64,000 nt of DNA from an uncultured Pelagibacteraceae bacterium (GTDB lineage Bacteria; Pseudomonadota; Alphaproteobacteria; Pelagibacterales; Pelagibacteraceae). Positions within the stretch are counted from its first letter, which is position 1. Every line of letters starts with the position of its first letter. The position numbers and the translations under genes are program-made. Of this stretch, positions 24,702 through 34,466 are shown piece by piece. Under the pieces are notes generated by a model. That model was not told the DNA's origin and did no database searches. It saw only the letters and a list, made by a program, of their open reading frames with translations. The stretch lies in the NCBI GenBank assembly GCA_902541315.1, contig CACBQF010000001.1, positions 1 through 64,000 of the forward strand, written 5' to 3'.

Positions 24702-25628
24702 ATGAACAAAATTGTTATAACTGGTGGTAATGGATTTATAGGAAAAGAACTAATTAAAATAATAATTAAGACAAAATATACTGTTTATGTCTTAGACAAA
24801 AATATAAATAAAAACAAAAGATTAAATAACATTTTCTTTTTAAAAGTTGATATCACTAACTCAAAATCGATTAATAAAATAATTAAAAAAATTAGACCCG
24901 ATTGTTTGGTTCATTTAGCGGCAGTTCATCATATTCCAACTTGTGAAGAAAAAAGACAGTTAACACAAAAAGTAAATATAATTGGAACAGAAAATTTATT
25001 GAAATCCCTCGAAAAATTTCCACCCAAAAAATTTATTTTTGCGTCAAGTGGAGCAGTATATGATTGGCAAAAAAATCATCTAGATGAAATAAAAACAAAA
25101 ATTAAACCAAATGATAACTATTCTTTAACAAAGTATACTAGTGAAATACAAATTAAATTGTGGTCAAATAAAATTAAAAGGACTCAAGTTTTTTTAGCAA
25201 GAATATTTAATACAATTGGTCCAAATGATCCTAATTCTCACTTGATACCTGATATTTTAAAACAGATAAATTTTAAACACAAAAAACAAAGCATACTACT
25301 TGGAAATATCAAAAGCAAAAGAGATTACATTGATGTTAGAGATACCGCAAAATGTTTAAGTTTAATGATTAAAAAAAAATCAAAAACCGGATTTGAAATT
25401 TTAAATGTCTGCAATCAAACTAACTATAGTGTTAAAGAAATTGTTGAGACAATTGGAAAAATTTTAAAAAGTAAAATTATCATTAAAATTGACCCAAAAA
25501 AAATAAGAAAAGTTGATAGACACTCTCAAATAGGTTCAAATAAAAAAATTAAAAGATTTTTAAACTATAATCCCGAATATAGCTTGAATGACTCAATCAA
25601 AAATATCCTGAAAAATATGACAAAATGA
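24702..25628 (+). CDS. NAD-dependent epimerase/dehydratase (extended SDR)
   Basis: A 308-residue sugar-nucleotide SDR. Present are VITGGNGFIGKEL at the N terminus, HLAAVHHIPTCEE near residue 71, FASSGAVYDW near 110 and the catalytic Y..TK (DNYSLTK near 138), followed by RIFNTIGP and RDYIDVRDTA motifs of GalE-like enzymes. The exact reaction is not evident: 4-epimerase, dehydratase or reductase on a nucleotide-activated hexose are all possible. It overlaps the next gene, a glycosyltransferase, by four bases (ATGA), which suggests the product is used by that transferase. Confidence 0.82.
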   Translation: MNKIVITGGNGFIGKELIKIIIKTKYTVYVLDKNINKNKRLNNIFFLKVDITNSKSINKIIKKIRPDCLVHLAAVHHIPTCEEKRQLTQKVNIIGTENLLKSLEKFPPKKFIFASSGAVYDWQKNHLDEIKTKIKPNDNYSLTKYTSEIQIKLWSNKIKRTQVFLARIFNTIGPNDPNSHLIPDILKQINFKHKKQSILLGNIKSKRDYIDVRDTAKCLSLMIKKKSKTGFEILNVCNQTNYSVKEIVETIGKILKSKIIIKIDPKKIRKVDRHSQIGSNKKIKRFLNYNPEYSLNDSIKNILKNMTK

Positions 25629-26758
25629 AAATAGCTTTAACAGAAATTGACGGTAAATCTTGGACTGGTGGTATTACATATTTAAAGAATTTTTCAGGTA
25701 CTATTAAATCAAAATTAAACGAAAAAATCACTCTGTGTCTTATTTCAAAATCGGGTAATGAGAATGATAAGATTAAAAATGATTTTAACGATATTATAAA
25801 CTTAAAAAAAACAAAATGGTCGAAATTTTTACAAATTTTTTCTTATGAAATTAATAAGATAATAAAAAAACACTCAATTGATGTTTTATTTGAAACCACC
25901 GAGTTTCTTGGTTTTTTTTGTAAAAAGAAAATAGTGTCATGGCTTCCAGATTTTCAGCATAAATATTATCCCGAGTACTTCAATTTTATTAATTACTGCA
26001 AAAGGGAAATTTCATATTTGATAAAAATTTCTTTTAGAAACAGAATTTTAGTCTCTAGCAACAATGCAAAAGAAGATTGTGTTAAATTTTATAAAATTGA
26101 TCCAAAAAAGATTTTTGTTGTGCCGTTTTCCATTGATTTAGAACCGTCCAAATATATGAATAAAAAAGCTTATTTAGAAAAAAAATATAATATAACTAAG
26201 GATTTTTTTTATATCCCAAATCAATTTTGGCAACATAAAAATCATAAGTTAGTTTTTGACTTTTTAGATAAAGTCCTTGAAAAAAAAGAGATTTATGAAA
26301 AACTTCCAGAATTCATTTTTACAGGCTTGCCTTTAGATAACAGAAATAAAAAATTTTCAAGAATTATATTAAATAAAATGAATTCTAGAAAATATAGTAC
26401 CAAAATTAAATATCTTGGCCTGGTACCTCTAGAGGACGTTTATACTTTAAATGCTAACTGTCTTGCTTTAATAAATCCATCCCTTTTTGAGGGTTGGTCA
26501 ACGACTGTCGAGGAAGCAAAGTCATTAGGGACCAAGATGATATTATCAAATATTAAACTTCATCTTGAACAAGCTACCGAGGCAATTTTTTTTAATCCAA
26601 AAAAAATTGAGAGTTTTGAAAATGTGATCCTAAATTTTATAAAAGATAAAAATAATGTTAAAGATTATCGAAATCTTATTCAAATTCAGGAATATACTGA
26701 ATTAAGAAAAGCAGAATATGCTCAAGCTATCTATAAAGCTTTTAATTTCACAAACTAA
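25625..26758 (+). CDS. Family 4 glycosyltransferase
   Basis: A 377-residue GT-B enzyme. SWTGGITYLKNF near residue 12 is the acceptor-side loop, VSWLPDFQHKYYPEYF near 98 and SSNNAKEDCVKFY near 137 are features of the mannosyltransferase-like GT4 branch, and NPSLFEGWSTTVEEAKSLG near 290 is the donor-binding motif with its two conserved Glu. Its ATG overlaps the epimerase stop. At the 3' end its TAA overlaps the stop codon of the convergent dehydrogenase gene by bases, so there is no intergenic space. Confidence 0.82.
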   Translation: MKIALTEIDGKSWTGGITYLKNFSGTIKSKLNEKITLCLISKSGNENDKIKNDFNDIINLKKTKWSKFLQIFSYEINKIIKKHSIDVLFETTEFLGFFCKKKIVSWLPDFQHKYYPEYFNFINYCKREISYLIKISFRNRILVSSNNAKEDCVKFYKIDPKKIFVVPFSIDLEPSKYMNKKAYLEKKYNITKDFFYIPNQFWQHKNHKLVFDFLDKVLEKKEIYEKLPEFIFTGLPLDNRNKKFSRIILNKMNSRKYSTKIKYLGLVPLEDVYTLNANCLALINPSLFEGWSTTVEEAKSLGTKMILSNIKLHLEQATEAIFFNPKKIESFENVILNFIKDKNNVKDYRNLIQIQEYTELRKAEYAQAIYKAFNFTN

Positions 26759-28029
26759 ACTCTTATAATTTTTTCTGATAAATTTTTAAAAACATTTCGT
26801 GAATCAAAAATTTGTTTAGCGTTTTTGTAGATTAAACTATAATCTATATTATCATGATCTGTACATATAAAGACAGCATCGTATTTTTTTAGCATTTTTG
26901 CATTCAAATTTTTTGATTTCATCTTAGCAAAAAAATTTCTGTTTTTTGGGAGAGTTTTATTAAATGGATCATGATAATTTACATTAAATCCTTTATTTTT
27001 TAAATCTCTAATGATTTTAAGCGCTGGTGACTCTCTTACATCATCTATATTTTTTTTATATGATATGCCTATTATTAAAATTTTAGGTTTTGTTCTTTTT
27101 TTTATTTTAGAATTTATTATATTAGAGATCCTTTTGGTCGTCTCATAATTAACTTTAAAAGATGTCTCAATTAACTGAGCTTTAAGTCCTTTTTGTTTTG
27201 CTTTAAAAGAGAGGTAAAGGGGGTCGATCGGTATGCAGTGCCCCCCAATGCCTGGACCTGGGTAAAAAGGCATAAAACCAAAGGGTTTTGAGCTTGATGC
27301 CTTTATAACATCGTTAAAGTTTATATTCATTTTTTCTGATAAATACTTCATTTCGTTTACTAGACTTATGTTTACTGCTCTAAAAATATTTTCAAAAATC
27401 TTTGAAAATTCAGCAGTCTCAAGATCTTTTGTAACAACAACCTTTTTAAAAAATTTTTTATAAAATGCCTTACCAATCTTTTTACATCTATCACTATAAC
27501 CACCAAGAACTTTTGGAATATTCCGTAATAAAATACTCTTTCTGCCAGGATCTTCTCTTTCTGGGGAATAAACTAGAAAAAAATTCTTTCCCACTTTAAA
27601 TTTGTTTAAATAAGGATATATTATTTCTCTAGTTGTGCCAGGGTAAGTAGTGCTTTCTAATGATATAGTCTGATTAGGTTTTAGATATTTTTCAATTGAT
27701 AACATAGTTTTTTTGATAAAAGATAGGTCAGGTAATTTGTTTTTTGTAAGTGGTGTTGGCAAACATAAAATTATCAAGTCAACATTTGAAATTTTTTGAA
27801 AATCACTTGTAAATATAATCTTCTTATTTTTACGAATTGAATCTAGTTGGATATGCTTAATGTAACTTATTCTATTTTTTAGTTTTATAATCTTTTTTTT
27901 ATCAACATCAAAACCTATAATTTTCAAATTTTGACTTGCAAACCCTTTGAGAAGAGGTAATCCCACATATCCAAGACCGATAACACCAATTGTTATCTTA
28001 TTATATTTTATTTTATTTAATAACTTCAT
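26755..28029 (-). CDS. Nucleotide-sugar dehydrogenase (WbpA/WecC-like)
   Basis: Four-electron dehydrogenase that makes a UDP-hexuronate. In 424 residues the order is NAD-binding GVIGLGYVGLPLLKGF, ESTTYPGTTRE near residue 124, YSPEREDPGR near 155, and the catalytic-Cys loop GPGIGGHCIPIDPLYL near 255, then the UDP-binding C-terminal domain with ISYKKNIDDVRESPA near 325. The YSPER-DPG and GGHCIPIDP forms are those of WbpA-type UDP-GlcNAc 6-dehydrogenases rather than plain UDP-glucose dehydrogenase. It could supply UDP-GlcNAc-uronate for the oxidoreductase, aminotransferase and acetyltransferase at 19.6-22.2 kb. Confidence 0.88.
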   Translation of the reverse strand: MKLLNKIKYNKITIGVIGLGYVGLPLLKGFASQNLKIIGFDVDKKKIIKLKNRISYIKHIQLDSIRKNKKIIFTSDFQKISNVDLIILCLPTPLTKNKLPDLSFIKKTMLSIEKYLKPNQTISLESTTYPGTTREIIYPYLNKFKVGKNFFLVYSPEREDPGRKSILLRNIPKVLGGYSDRCKKIGKAFYKKFFKKVVVTKDLETAEFSKIFENIFRAVNISLVNEMKYLSEKMNINFNDVIKASSSKPFGFMPFYPGPGIGGHCIPIDPLYLSFKAKQKGLKAQLIETSFKVNYETTKRISNIINSKIKKRTKPKILIIGISYKKNIDDVRESPALKIIRDLKNKGFNVNYHDPFNKTLPKNRNFFAKMKSKNLNAKMLKKYDAVFICTDHDNIDYSLIYKNAKQIFDSRNVFKNLSEKIIRV

Positions 28030-28032
28030 CTG

Positions 28033-29115
28033 TCAATTTATAATTTTTTTAATTCTTTTATTCCATGTATAAAATTTTTTAAAATCTCTATAAGCATTAT
28101 TTCCTAAAAACTTTCTAAATTTTTGTTTTTTTAATTTATTAATTGCAAAAAGCCACTCCTTAAGATTATCTGGATTACATAACAAGGAATTAATATTATT
28201 ATTTAAAACTTCCCTCAAAACTTTATGATTAGAGCAAATTATTGCTTTTTTTGCGGACATATATTCAAAAATTTTTAATGGTGACATATATCTCGCTGTA
28301 TCCATCTCCTCAATTTTACCAAGTTTTCTTTGATATGGTGCAATTAAAATATCATTTTTACACAAAAATTCTGAAATGTGTCTATGAGCTACATGCTGAA
28401 AAAAATTTACATTCTTAGGTACTTTATTAAACTTTCGCAGATAATCTTTATCGCTCTTAAATCCACCAAGAATATTGAAATTAATATCTTTTTCAAATTT
28501 TGCTAAACTGAATATCATTTCAATACCTCTTCCAGGATAGAGGTGTCCACAATATCCAACTGATAATTTTTTTGATTTTTTCCACTTTTTTGTGTTTTTG
28601 GAATAATTATCATCTGAACAATCATGAGCAATAACATAACATCTTGGTATGTATAACTTTTTTTTATAAATTTTAAATAATTCTTTTGATATAAATATAA
28701 TTTTAACATTCTTTAATTTAAAAATTAATTTTAAAAAATGATATGAAAGATTTAATTTACTCAGGTAGGTCATATGAAGCTCTAAATAGATCTCCCTATA
28801 AACTAGCAATCCAAAAAAAGCATAATGAACATCCCTTGTGTAAAGGATATCTTCTTTTTTTTTTTTAAATTTGATAAGGTTTAAAATTTTTGAAAAAATA
28901 TTTAAAATTCGAAAATTAAAGATTTTTATATTAGATATTTTAAAAGTGTTTTTTAAGTTATAATTATATTTTATTCTTTTATAATTTGAATATCCGCAAA
29001 TAAGATTTACATTATATTTTGTCGCTAGCTCATCACACATTTTTAAAATTTGAACAGAGTGAGCTTTTTTATTTGGTATGTACGTAGATATAAAATAATT
29101 TAAATTCTTTATCAC
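28033..29115 (-). CDS. Family 4/1 glycosyltransferase
   Basis: A 360-residue GT-B protein, starting at a GTG. Features: ISTYIPNKKAHSVQILKMC at the N terminus (acceptor loop), VGYCGHLYPGRGIEMI near residue 190 (donor loop), IAPYQRKLG near 258 and SPLKIFEYMSAKKAIICS near 280 (E-x-M pattern of the GT4 donor site). A clear glycosyltransferase of unknown donor. It sits between the dehydrogenase gene and the UDP-glucuronate epimerase gene, each within seven bases. Confidence 0.82.
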   Translation of the reverse strand: MIKNLNYFISTYIPNKKAHSVQILKMCDELATKYNVNLICGYSNYKRIKYNYNLKNTFKISNIKIFNFRILNIFSKILNLIKFKKKKEDILYTRDVHYAFFGLLVYREIYLELHMTYLSKLNLSYHFLKLIFKLKNVKIIFISKELFKIYKKKLYIPRCYVIAHDCSDDNYSKNTKKWKKSKKLSVGYCGHLYPGRGIEMIFSLAKFEKDINFNILGGFKSDKDYLRKFNKVPKNVNFFQHVAHRHISEFLCKNDILIAPYQRKLGKIEEMDTARYMSPLKIFEYMSAKKAIICSNHKVLREVLNNNINSLLCNPDNLKEWLFAINKLKKQKFRKFLGNNAYRDFKKFYTWNKRIKKIIN

Positions 29116-29121
29116 TGAAAA

Positions 29122-30081
29122 TTATTTGTAATATTCTTTGAACCAGTTAATGAATTTTTTTAAACCAATGTTAATTGATACTTTACTTTTATAACCACAA
29201 TATTTGTTCAATAAGGATGAATTAGAATGAGTTTTGTAAATATCTCCTGGTTGCATTGGTAAATATTTTATTTTAGCTTTTTTATTGAGTAAAATTTCAA
29301 TTTTTCTTACGATATTCATGAGTTTTACTTTTTTACCACTCCCAATATTAAATATCTTTACTCCTTTATTTTTCTTTTTTAATATCTTAGATACTCCACT
29401 AACAACATCATCAATATATGTAAAATCTCTTACATGATTTCCAAAATTGTAAATTTGGATTGAATCACCGTTAGTAATATTTTTAACAAATTTAAATATA
29501 GATAAATCTGGTCTCCCCCAGGGACCATAAACCGTAAAAAATCTCATAAAAACAAAGTTTATTTTGAACATTTTATGATAGCTGTAAGCCATAACTTCAT
29601 TTGCTTTTTTTGTTGCTGCATAAAATTGTATTGGTTTTGAAGTCTCAAATTTTTCTTTTATTGGATAACTTTTCTGATCACCATACACACTGCTCGTACT
29701 TGCGCATAAAAGTTCTTTAATTTTTCTTTCTCTGGCAAACTCTAAGACATTAAAAAAACCTTGAAGATTGCTTAGGAAGTACTTTCTTGGATAATCAAAA
29801 GCGTGTCTTACTCCAGCTTGAGCCGCTAGATGAATTATTTTATCAATTTTTACTTTTAATAATTTTTTACTAAAGATGGCCTTATTGGAAATATCAACTT
29901 TAATAAACTTAAAATTCTTGTATTTAAGTAATACTTTTAATCTATTCTTTTTTAATGTTTGTGAGTAATAACTATTTATATTATCTATACAAATTACATT
30001 ATGATTTGTATCTAATAAATGCTTTGAAACATGATAACCAATAAATCCTGCTCCACCAGTAACTAAATAGTTTTTTTTCAT
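29122..30081 (-). CDS. UDP-glucuronate 4-epimerase-like SDR
   Basis: A 319-residue epimerase. The start LVTGGAGFIGYHVSKHLL, the segment IDNINSYYSQTLKKNRL near residue 35 (matches the IDNLNDYYD..LK..RL of UDP-GlcA epimerases), LAAQAGVRHAF near 87, STSSVYG near 126 and the catalytic Y..TK (FYAATKKANEVM near 152) are all diagnostic. It would interconvert UDP-glucuronate/UDP-galacturonate or the N-acetyl forms, which suits a uronate-rich glycan beside a WbpA-like dehydrogenase. Confidence 0.88.
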   Translation of the reverse strand: MKKNYLVTGGAGFIGYHVSKHLLDTNHNVICIDNINSYYSQTLKKNRLKVLLKYKNFKFIKVDISNKAIFSKKLLKVKIDKIIHLAAQAGVRHAFDYPRKYFLSNLQGFFNVLEFARERKIKELLCASTSSVYGDQKSYPIKEKFETSKPIQFYAATKKANEVMAYSYHKMFKINFVFMRFFTVYGPWGRPDLSIFKFVKNITNGDSIQIYNFGNHVRDFTYIDDVVSGVSKILKKKNKGVKIFNIGSGKKVKLMNIVRKIEILLNKKAKIKYLPMQPGDIYKTHSNSSLLNKYCGYKSKVSINIGLKKFINWFKEYYK

Positions 30082-30082
30082 T

Positions 30083-31267
30083 TTATCTTTCCAATATTAT
30101 GAACTCTCTTTTTAAATTATGCGAAGTATCAATTAATATAATCTTATTGTCATTTGATATTTTTGGATGAAAATCACATTTTTTTTCTTTAGTCAAATAA
30201 AAGTTATTGAAAGCACTGCCTAAAATTTTAAATTCATTTAATTTAAGATCAAAGGTATATAAAAATCTTTCTTGAAATTGATTTGGGTATGTATCAATTA
30301 CAAATAAATTTCCATTAGATGTATTTGGATGACCATCTTTATCTGAAAAATCAAAATTCAATTTAGTAAATTGTTTACTCTTTAAATTATATCTAAAAAA
30401 ACTTTTCACCTTTCCTATTTCCCCGAAAAATAAAATTTCATAATCATTTATCCATTCATGATGAGAAATAATTTCTATGTCTTTAATTAATTCATAGGTT
30501 TTAAAATTTTTAAAAAAAATTAATTTATTTGATCTAGAAAATTTATCTATTGCATATAATATAAAATTAAAATTATTCGGAGACCAAGAAATGTGGTTGA
30601 AGTAATATTCTTTAAAAAAATTTTTTAGATTAATATCAAAATAATTTTCATTATATATATTTACAATATTATTAGTTTTTAAATCCCATATATATAAAAA
30701 ATTTTCGTCATCTTTAAATTTTTCTTGTGAAAATAGATACCCGTAGCCAGGTCGACAATATTCAAGTCTTTTAAAGTTTAGAGTTGCCGCAAATCTATTA
30801 TCTTTAGTTATTGAAAAAAAGGGATAGGAAAAATTTTTTGATAATTTGTTTTCTATATTTAATGACCTACTAATCAAATTTTTATTGTCATCGATACAAT
30901 TAAATATTAATTCTTTATTCGACAACCACCTTAATCTTGAACCTAATTGCCACGACCATGCTGATGAACTATCAAAAATTTTTACACCTCTTTTATTACA
31001 TTCGTAAACACATATATTCACATAATCAGATAACTTGTTTTTTTGGTGAAATAGAATTTTTTGTCTATCACTTGAAATATTGTTTATATCATAATATCCT
31101 AAAAAATTATCACTATTTTTGTCTCCAACTAAAATAAAATTATTTTTAAAATTAATTTTTTTTTTTTTTAGTATAAATCTTTTTACAAAAATTATTTTAG
31201 AATAAATGAGGTTGAATAAATTTTTACTTTTCAAAAAATCAATAATAATTAACTTAATGTTTTTCAT
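30083..31267 (-). CDS. Uncharacterised beta-propeller-like protein
   Basis: About 394 residues with repeating blocks of W/Y-x-D..N and strand-turn patterns (for example WSWQLGSRLRWLSNKELIF, YFNHISWSPNNFNFILYAID, HHEWINDYEILFFGEIG), which recall TolB/PD40 or oligogalacturonate-lyase-like propellers. DPH-like and HPN/HP.KIS histidines occur late (DGHPNTSNG near 330, DFHPKISND near 372). The ATG at 31267 is preferred; it overlaps the upstream gene by 14 bases. No signal peptide is evident, so it is probably cytosolic. It may act on, or sense, a polysaccharide or lipid-linked sugar. Function is unknown. Confidence 0.6.
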   Translation of the reverse strand: MKNIKLIIIDFLKSKNLFNLIYSKIIFVKRFILKKKKINFKNNFILVGDKNSDNFLGYYDINNISSDRQKILFHQKNKLSDYVNICVYECNKRGVKIFDSSSAWSWQLGSRLRWLSNKELIFNCIDDNKNLISRSLNIENKLSKNFSYPFFSITKDNRFAATLNFKRLEYCRPGYGYLFSQEKFKDDENFLYIWDLKTNNIVNIYNENYFDINLKNFFKEYYFNHISWSPNNFNFILYAIDKFSRSNKLIFFKNFKTYELIKDIEIISHHEWINDYEILFFGEIGKVKSFFRYNLKSKQFTKLNFDFSDKDGHPNTSNGNLFVIDTYPNQFQERFLYTFDLKLNEFKILGSAFNNFYLTKEKKCDFHPKISNDNKIILIDTSHNLKREFIILER

Positions 31268-32573
31268 TAGACAACCGAAAAAAATTATTGCAAATTTTCT
31301 CAACTTTTATTGAATGATTGGAATTAATTTGTTGTTCTATAAAATTTTCAATTTCTCTTTTTGAAATTTTTTTAATTTTATAATCTACATACTTATTTGT
31401 TCTCATTAAGATTAAATCCTTTAAAAAATGAATCTTTTTTAAAAATTTATATTTAGTGACAAAAAAATTTTTTTTTTGTTTACTGATATTTTTTAATGGT
31501 AATCTACTTAATTGATCTGATATTTTTGTGTAGCTTAAGTAATCTTTTTTTAAGTTAACAGAACAATAAGTCCCATCGTTTTCAATATTTTTGTTTTTTT
31601 TATTGGATAATAAATCTATCAACTCTTTATAGTTCTTTGCTATGTGAGTTGAACTAAAATAAAAACTATCTTCCATTTTAGTGTTATAATCTGGTTTAAT
31701 TGTATAGACATTTTTATTTGCTACAACACCCTCATAGCTAGTTGTACAATAATGATTAATTATTCCCTCAGAGGCTAAGATCCAAGGGTGAGCTGAAAAA
31801 TTATTATCAAAAAATACATTTTCATATTTTTTTTCCAAATCTTTATAGACTTCAAAGTTTTCTGAAGGGTGTGATCTAATTATGAAATTAACGTTTTTAA
31901 TTTTATAAGAATTTTTAAGAAACAGTGATAACTCATTAAAAATATTTTGTTTTATTATTTCATATTTTTTCCACTCATCCATATCGGAATCATTAGTAAA
32001 AAAGTTTCTTTTTTTCAGTAAATCTGAATATTTTACATTTTTATCGTAATAATTCGTGTATGAAAAATTTGTACAGATCAGGAAAAAATTTCCATATTTT
32101 TTCTTGATCATATCAACTTCTTTTTTATAAAATTCATTAAAAGGTTTTTTGAGAAGATCTAATCTTGGGTTTCCTAAAGCAAAAATTTTATTATCATTTT
32201 CTGATAATTGTTCTTTAAGAATCTCTTTATTTTTTTCTCCCCACGTAAAAATTGCATCTGCATTTTTTAAAATGGTTTTTGATAACTTAAATGCAACATA
32301 GTATTTTTTAGAATAAGTTACCAATCCCTCCTCATCGGAAATAGTAATTAAATTTCCATTATTTTTTATTTTATCATAAAGCTTTTCAAAATTTCTAATA
32401 GTAGCTAGTCCATAATAAACACCTGGTTCAAAATACTTAGCAAAAAAATTTACATCTCCCCTAAAACCAAAATACACTGTCCATCCAAGTTTTCTGCACA
32501 CCTCAAGAGAAAGCAATAGTCTTCCATATAAATCACGATTTTTAATTTCTAATGGTACATAAAAATTTGTCAT
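31254..32573 (-). CDS. Surface carbohydrate biosynthesis protein, GT-B-like
   Basis: A 439-residue protein with the look of the CDP-glycerol glycerophosphotransferase / surface-carbohydrate-biosynthesis superfamily: FTWGEKNKEIL near residue 105, GNPRLDLLKK near 133, IIRSHPSEN near 215, and ILASEGIINHYCTTSYEGVVANK near 244-266 that resembles the glycosyl or phosphoglycerol acceptor pocket. The ATG at 32573 is chosen; a TTG eight codons earlier is possible. It lies between a dehydratase gene and the propeller-like gene. It probably adds a sugar or a polyol phosphate to the glycan, but the substrate is open. Confidence 0.65.
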   Translation of the reverse strand: MTNFYVPLEIKNRDLYGRLLLSLEVCRKLGWTVYFGFRGDVNFFAKYFEPGVYYGLATIRNFEKLYDKIKNNGNLITISDEEGLVTYSKKYYVAFKLSKTILKNADAIFTWGEKNKEILKEQLSENDNKIFALGNPRLDLLKKPFNEFYKKEVDMIKKKYGNFFLICTNFSYTNYYDKNVKYSDLLKKRNFFTNDSDMDEWKKYEIIKQNIFNELSLFLKNSYKIKNVNFIIRSHPSENFEVYKDLEKKYENVFFDNNFSAHPWILASEGIINHYCTTSYEGVVANKNVYTIKPDYNTKMEDSFYFSSTHIAKNYKELIDLLSNKKNKNIENDGTYCSVNLKKDYLSYTKISDQLSRLPLKNISKQKKNFFVTKYKFLKKIHFLKDLILMRTNKYVDYKIKKISKREIENFIEQQINSNHSIKVEKICNNFFRLSNEKH

Positions 32574-32616
32574 TATTAAATTTTTTTCGGTAAGCAATAA
32601 CTCATTACAACTAAAC

Positions 32617-33657
32617 TTAAATATTTTTATTTTTTTTTAATAGGTCAATAATTTCATTTTCTCTCATAAAATTAAAATTACTTACTCTAAATTTTTTTAT
32701 TTTCTCAAGATTTTCTTTTGAATTAACACTTAATTTTTTTTTTATTACAAATAAATCTTTAAAAATTGTTATTTTTGAAATTTCATTTAGTGAATATAAT
32801 TCTTCTTCAAATTTCTCTCCTTTCCCTTGTCTTGAAATTAAAATTTTACTATTTTTATTTCCCTTTTTTTTATAGAATTTCAATAAAGCTGAGGCCAAAT
32901 CAATTATTTTAAAACATTTCATACTTTTAAGAATAAAAATTTCATTCCCTTCCATATAATTAAGTGCTCTCAATATGAGATTTGTAGAATCACTAACAGT
33001 CATTACAAATCTTGTCATTTTTTTGTCAGTAACAACAATATTTTTTTTGTTTTCTAATAATGATACAAAATTTGGAACCACTGAACCCCGGGAGCCAATA
33101 ACATTTCCAAATCTAATTGCAGAAATTCTAATATTTTTATTTTTAATCATTTTTCCAGAATTTATTATAAAATTTTCTGCTAACATTTTTGACCTACCCA
33201 TAACGTTAGTTGGGGAAACAACTTTATCAGTACTTATAAATAAAAACCTTGAGACTTTATTTTTTATAGAGGCCTTTAAAATATTTTTTGTACCTACAAA
33301 ATTTGTCTGAAGTGCTTCTTTTGGATTATACTCAGATATATTCACGTGTTTTATAGCCGCTGCATGAATTACAATGTCTACATCTTTTGTGATCTCGTTA
33401 CATCTTCTGATATCTCTTACATCCCCTAAAAAAAATCTTACTTTATTTTTTCCCATCTGATTAAAAAAAAGATTATAGTTAATTAGAAATTTATTATTTA
33501 TTTCTTTTGAGAGTTCATACAGACCGTTTTCATCGTTACTCATTACTCGAATGACTTTACAATTTGATTTAATTAATCTTAGCACTAACGATGATCCAAT
33601 TGAACCAGTTCCACCAGTTACTAAAATTTTTTTATTTTTTAAAAAATTAAATTTCAT
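32617..33657 (-). CDS. UDP-N-acetylhexosamine 4,6-dehydratase-like (PseB/LegB family)
   Basis: A 346-residue Polysacc_synt_2/CapD-like SDR. The N terminus is ILVTGGTGSIGSSLVLRL; HAAAIKHVNISEYNP near residue 97 and FISTDKVVSPTNVMGRSKMLAE near 142-162 are the family active-site segments, in which the usual YxxxK is replaced by M-G-R-S-K as in many inverting/retaining dehydratases. RFGNVIGSRGSV follows. It would make a 4-keto-6-deoxy sugar. Next to neuC, neuB and neuA, a role as the first step of a bacillosamine/legionaminate route is likely, but no aminotransferase stands beside it. Confidence 0.82.
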   Translation of the reverse strand: MKFNFLKNKKILVTGGTGSIGSSLVLRLIKSNCKVIRVMSNDENGLYELSKEINNKFLINYNLFFNQMGKNKVRFFLGDVRDIRRCNEITKDVDIVIHAAAIKHVNISEYNPKEALQTNFVGTKNILKASIKNKVSRFLFISTDKVVSPTNVMGRSKMLAENFIINSGKMIKNKNIRISAIRFGNVIGSRGSVVPNFVSLLENKKNIVVTDKKMTRFVMTVSDSTNLILRALNYMEGNEIFILKSMKCFKIIDLASALLKFYKKKGNKNSKILISRQGKGEKFEEELYSLNEISKITIFKDLFVIKKKLSVNSKENLEKIKKFRVSNFNFMRENEIIDLLKKNKNI

Positions 33658-34462
33658 TTTTTAATCTTTTAAGAAAAAATTCTTTGAGTTTGTTTTTAGG
33701 TTTGAACTTTATTTCTTTCAATATTTTTGCTTTTTTAATTTTTTGAGATGAAAGTGATTTTAATTTATAATTCTCTATTATCATATCCACTTTAATTTTA
33801 AAACTTTTTTCAATAAATCGAATAATTTGTTTTATAGTTAAATTCTCATTTGCAACATTGTATATTCTATACTTTAATTTTTTATTCAACATTATTGAAA
33901 TAATTTTTGATAAGTCTTTTACATGAATAAAATTTCTAGAGGCATTTAAATTGGTTATTTTAAGCTTTTCTTTTTTTGTAATCGATCCAATTATATTTTT
34001 CAATATTCCTTTTTTATTATAATCATAAACATTTGCTACTCTTAGTATTTTATAATCTAAATTAGATTTTAAAAATAAATTCTCTCCTTTTTTTTTTAAT
34101 TTAGCATATTGTGAATATGGATCTGTTTTAGAGTTTTCATCTAAAATTTTATTTGAAAATCCATAAACCAATGTTGAAGAAATGTAATAAACACAAATTT
34201 TTTTTTTTTGTTTTTTTAAAGCTTGAATAATATTTTTGTTACCTTTAATTATTGTAGAATACATTCTAGTTTTTGAAATTTGACCTGATAAATTTATGAT
34301 TATATCAATATTATTTTTTAGAATATCATTAACTTTTTTAAAATTTGTTATATCAAACTTTTTTTTATTTATTGGACATATTAACCTGTATTTTTTTTTT
34401 AGATCTTTTTTTAAATAAGAACCTATAAAACCTGAAGAACCTATTAATAAAATTGTTTTCAA
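33647..34462 (-). CDS. NAD-dependent epimerase/reductase (extended SDR)
   Basis: A 271-residue SDR that starts at TTG with LLIGSSGFIGSYLKKDL. INLSGQISKTRMY near residue 56, ISSTLVYG near 92 and the catalytic Y..K (DPYSQYAKLKKKGE near 113-126) are present. It is short, with a reduced C-terminal substrate domain, like RfbD- or WbpK-type reductases. It overlaps the dehydratase gene by 11 bases, so the two may act in sequence on the same keto sugar. Exact reaction unknown. Confidence 0.75.
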   Translation of the reverse strand: MKTILLIGSSGFIGSYLKKDLKKKYRLICPINKKKFDITNFKKVNDILKNNIDIIINLSGQISKTRMYSTIIKGNKNIIQALKKQKKKICVYYISSTLVYGFSNKILDENSKTDPYSQYAKLKKKGENLFLKSNLDYKILRVANVYDYNKKGILKNIIGSITKKEKLKITNLNASRNFIHVKDLSKIISIMLNKKLKYRIYNVANENLTIKQIIRFIEKSFKIKVDMIIENYKLKSLSSQKIKKAKILKEIKFKPKNKLKEFFLKRLKNEI

Positions 34463-34466
34463 TATG

